Shown here piece after piece: positions 43,051 through 44,823 of a stretch of DNA of 44,823 nt (its first letter is position 1; each line of letters starts with the position of its first letter). The stretch is from the NCBI RefSeq assembly GCF_946479965.1, contig NZ_CAMLHX010000032.1:1-44823 (forward strand), written 5' to 3'. Source of the stretch: an uncultured Mucilaginibacter sp. (GTDB lineage: Bacteria; Bacteroidota; Bacteroidia; Sphingobacteriales; Sphingobacteriaceae). Under the pieces are notes generated by a model. The model ran no database searches. It was not told where the DNA came from and was given only the letters and a program-made list of their open reading frames with translations. A program made the translations under genes and the position numbers.

Positions 43051-44502
43051 TTAGCGCCAGCCGCCGCCTAAAGCACGGTATAATTTCACCTCGTTTAAAA
43101 ATATATTCTTTTTAGTAACAGCTAATTGCAATTCAGCATCAAGTACATTTCGCTGTGCCATAATAACTTCCAGATAAGTTGCGCGACCAACAAGGTAAAG
43201 GTCTCTTGATACACTTACTGCATTATTTAATGCCGTTACCTCTTCCTGCTTTAACTGGTAATATTTATGGAAGTTATCCATGCCTCTAAGACTGTTCATT
43301 ACCTCCTGGTAACCACCGATGATAATTTTCTGATAATCGTAAAGCGCGGCCTTAGCTTCGGCTACTTTATATTCATAGTCAGATTTTATGCGTCGTCGGT
43401 TGAGCACCGGGGCTGTGAGCCCTCCAACGATGCCATAAACGGCAGACGCAGGATTAAATAACAATGCGCCTTTAAAGGCATTATATCCGCCATAAGCATC
43501 AATGGTTAAAGCTGGGAAGAACGCGGCCCTTGCAGAGCGGATATCGGCGTTAAGCGCGGCTAGTTCCAACTCAGCCTGGCGTATATCCGGCCGGTTAAGC
43601 AACAATTGGGTAGGTATACCTGTACTCAACTGACGCGGCTCTTTAAGTGCTATAATGGACGTATCACGCGCTATAGGGCGATTAAAACTACCTGTAAGTA
43701 ACCGCAATGCATTTTCTACTTCAGTTATTTGTTGCGATACTTCATACTGTAAGCCTTTTGTATAGGCTAGTTGAGCTACAAATTGCTGTACTGCCAATTC
43801 TGTAGCACGGCCACCTAGTTTTTGAATTTGTACAATTTCGAGCGCGCTTTCCTGTAGTACTATATTTTTTTTGATGATACCCAGTTCGCTGTCTAACGCA
43901 AGTAACTCATAATAGTTAGCAGCTATTTGCGCAGTTAATTCGGTTGAGACCAACCTGTATCCGCTTTGCGTGGCTAAGTAACGAACTAAAGCCGCTTTCT
44001 TTTGACTTTTAAGCTTGCCCCAAAGGTCAACTTCCCACGAGCTTCGCAAAGCAACAAACAGATCGGGCGTTGGGCTGGTAGGGATCTTCTGCTTATCGTT
44101 AATATTATTTGACAGGTTGGTATCATAGTTGCCCACACCATTCATAGTGTAAGCACCAAAACGGTCAGCGCCCGCACTCACGTTAAAATTTACCCAAGGC
44201 AGCAGCAAAGACTTACTGTACTTGAAATTGGCAGCTGCCATTTCCACGCGTTGCAGAGTAGCCTGCAGATCCAAATTAGAGCTAAATGCAGTATCGATAA
44301 GCTGGGTCAACAAAGGATCAGCAAAAAAGCTCTTTGAAGGCAGCGTGGCTATAGTAGTAGTATCAGCGGCGGCTGTTTCAAAAGTAGTAGGTAAAGCCTT
44401 TTCTGATTTTACCGTTATGGCTTTATAGTTCTTGCATCCTGCCGCCATGGCAAACAGCAGGATGAGAACGTAGAATTTATAGGATTTTATAGGATGTCGC
44501 AT
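43051..44502 (-). CDS. TolC-family outer-membrane efflux lipoprotein (NodT type)
   Basis: A 483-residue outer-membrane channel for a tripartite pump. The lipoprotein signal ends FAMAAGC (Cys23), followed by KNYKAITV. Two OEP repeats form the alpha-barrel: about 60-260 (LTQLIDTAFSSNLDLQATLQRVE) and about 270-475 (LLLNRPDIRQAELELAALNADIRSARAAFFP, the NodT hallmark). Its ATG overlaps the stop of the upstream RND gene (TAATG), so they are coupled. It exports whatever the pump brings; no substrate can be read. Confidence 0.92.
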   Translation of the reverse strand: MRHPIKSYKFYVLILLFAMAAGCKNYKAITVKSEKALPTTFETAAADTTTIATLPSKSFFADPLLTQLIDTAFSSNLDLQATLQRVEMAAANFKYSKSLLLPWVNFNVSAGADRFGAYTMNGVGNYDTNLSNNINDKQKIPTSPTPDLFVALRSSWEVDLWGKLKSQKKAALVRYLATQSGYRLVSTELTAQIAANYYELLALDSELGIIKKNIVLQESALEIVQIQKLGGRATELAVQQFVAQLAYTKGLQYEVSQQITEVENALRLLTGSFNRPIARDTSIIALKEPRQLSTGIPTQLLLNRPDIRQAELELAALNADIRSARAAFFPALTIDAYGGYNAFKGALLFNPASAVYGIVGGLTAPVLNRRRIKSDYEYKVAEAKAALYDYQKIIIGGYQEVMNSLRGMDNFHKYYQLKQEEVTALNNAVSVSRDLYLVGRATYLEVIMAQRNVLDAELQLAVTKKNIFLNEVKLYRALGGGWR

Positions 44503-44778
44503 TATTGATGATGATGATGGTTTAAATGTTCAGATTCTAATACCTGAACAGGGACTACACACTCTTGAGGCTTCTTTTTATCCATTGATGCAAAAATGAC
44601 GTACAGGCCCGGGATGATAAATACACCGAAAATGGTACCGAATAACATACCGCCAGCGGCAGCGGTACCAATTGACCTATTACCTACGGCTCCCGCACCC
44701 GTTGCAATACAAAGCGGAATTAAGCCAGCGATAAACGCGAAAGATGTCATCAGGATAGGGCGTAATCGCGATGCCGCC
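44502..44778 (-). CDS. RND efflux pump inner-membrane subunit, C-terminal fragment
   Basis: The last 91 or so residues of an AcrB/HAE1-type RND transporter: RLRPILMTSFAFIAG, SIGTAAAGGMLFG and FVIPGLYV-like motifs of the last two membrane helices (here FIIPGLYVIF). A cytoplasmic tail of about 23 residues ends in EHLNHHHHQ. The rest of the gene lies beyond the window. The apparent GTG start and the first residues (CSSDL) are translated adapter and are not part of the protein. RND proteins drive drug or metal export across the envelope with an adaptor and TolC. Confidence 0.9.
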
Positions 44779-44823
44779 AGATCGGAAGAGCACACGTCTG
44801 AACTCCAGTCACTATTCCGGATC
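44779..44823. other. Illumina TruSeq adapter left at the contig end
   Basis: From 44780 the sequence reads GATCGGAAGAGCACACGTCT and continues with the known TruSeq read adapter to CCAGTCAC at about 44814, then an apparent eight-base index (TATTCCGG) and ATC, the start of the flow-cell sequence. Genomic sequence ends at about 44778. Confidence 0.97.

Noticed and set aside
44780..44795. GTG start of the RND fragment
   Set aside because: It lies within adapter sequence; the codons for CSSDL are artefact.

Overview
This window looks like chromosomal DNA from a Bacteroidota species, most likely a Sphingobacteriaceae relative (Mucilaginibacter or Pedobacter type). The evidence is family content (DUF2851, DUF3943, a GH92 mannosidase, a TonB receptor with an N-terminal carboxypeptidase-like domain, PepSY-like secreted proteins), promoters of the Bacteroidota TAnnTTTG type, few Shine-Dalgarno sites and moderate GC. 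The genus is inference. Most of the window is ordinary chromosome with no integrase, transposase, CRISPR array, tRNA or rRNA seen. Both ends cut genes: a CbpA-type DnaJ on the left and an RND efflux pump on the right. The last 45 bases are Illumina adapter, not genome.

Layout. 1-5.5 kb: DnaJ/CbpA, PspC-like and DUF2851 proteins, a NUDIX hydrolase, riboflavin synthase, a TPR lipoprotein-like exported protein, a coiled-coil protein and a cupin. 5.7-8.5 kb: a tight four-gene operon with a divergent Lgt-like membrane protein, a radical SAM enzyme resembling archaeal tetraether lipid synthase (Tes/MJ0619), and two small membrane proteins that arose by tandem duplication. This is the best candidate for an undescribed system. 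9-12.6 kb: an AhpD-like protein, an overlapping soluble two-component pair and a PagL-like outer-membrane lipid A deacylase. 12.8-17.2 kb: a small lipoprotein and a pdxA2-dtnK-MFS operon that reads as threonate catabolism.

17.7-21.2 kb: a PepSY-like secreted protein with a clear promoter and terminator, a Gly-rich secreted protein, a LexA-like S24 regulator divergent from a degenerate GIY-YIG protein, a zinc-free MsrB lipoprotein and a fasciclin protein. 21.2-31.8 kb: a minus-strand block with a metalloprotease/beta-propeller/barrel protein, PBP1A, TfoX-like, GH92, omega-amidase and methionine/glutamine aminotransferase; the last two form one nitrogen/methionine salvage step. 31.8-37.6 kb: an ABC transporter binding protein and permease without an ATPase, NIPSNAP, TMEM175-like channel, DUF3943 protein, VOC protein and a small membrane protein.

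38-44.8 kb: an esterase-SMP-30 fusion behind a perfect palindrome, a ZnuD-like TonB receptor with a small His/Cys-rich partner (probable metal uptake), a small membrane protein, and a TolC-RND efflux operon whose pump ends in a natural His-rich tail.
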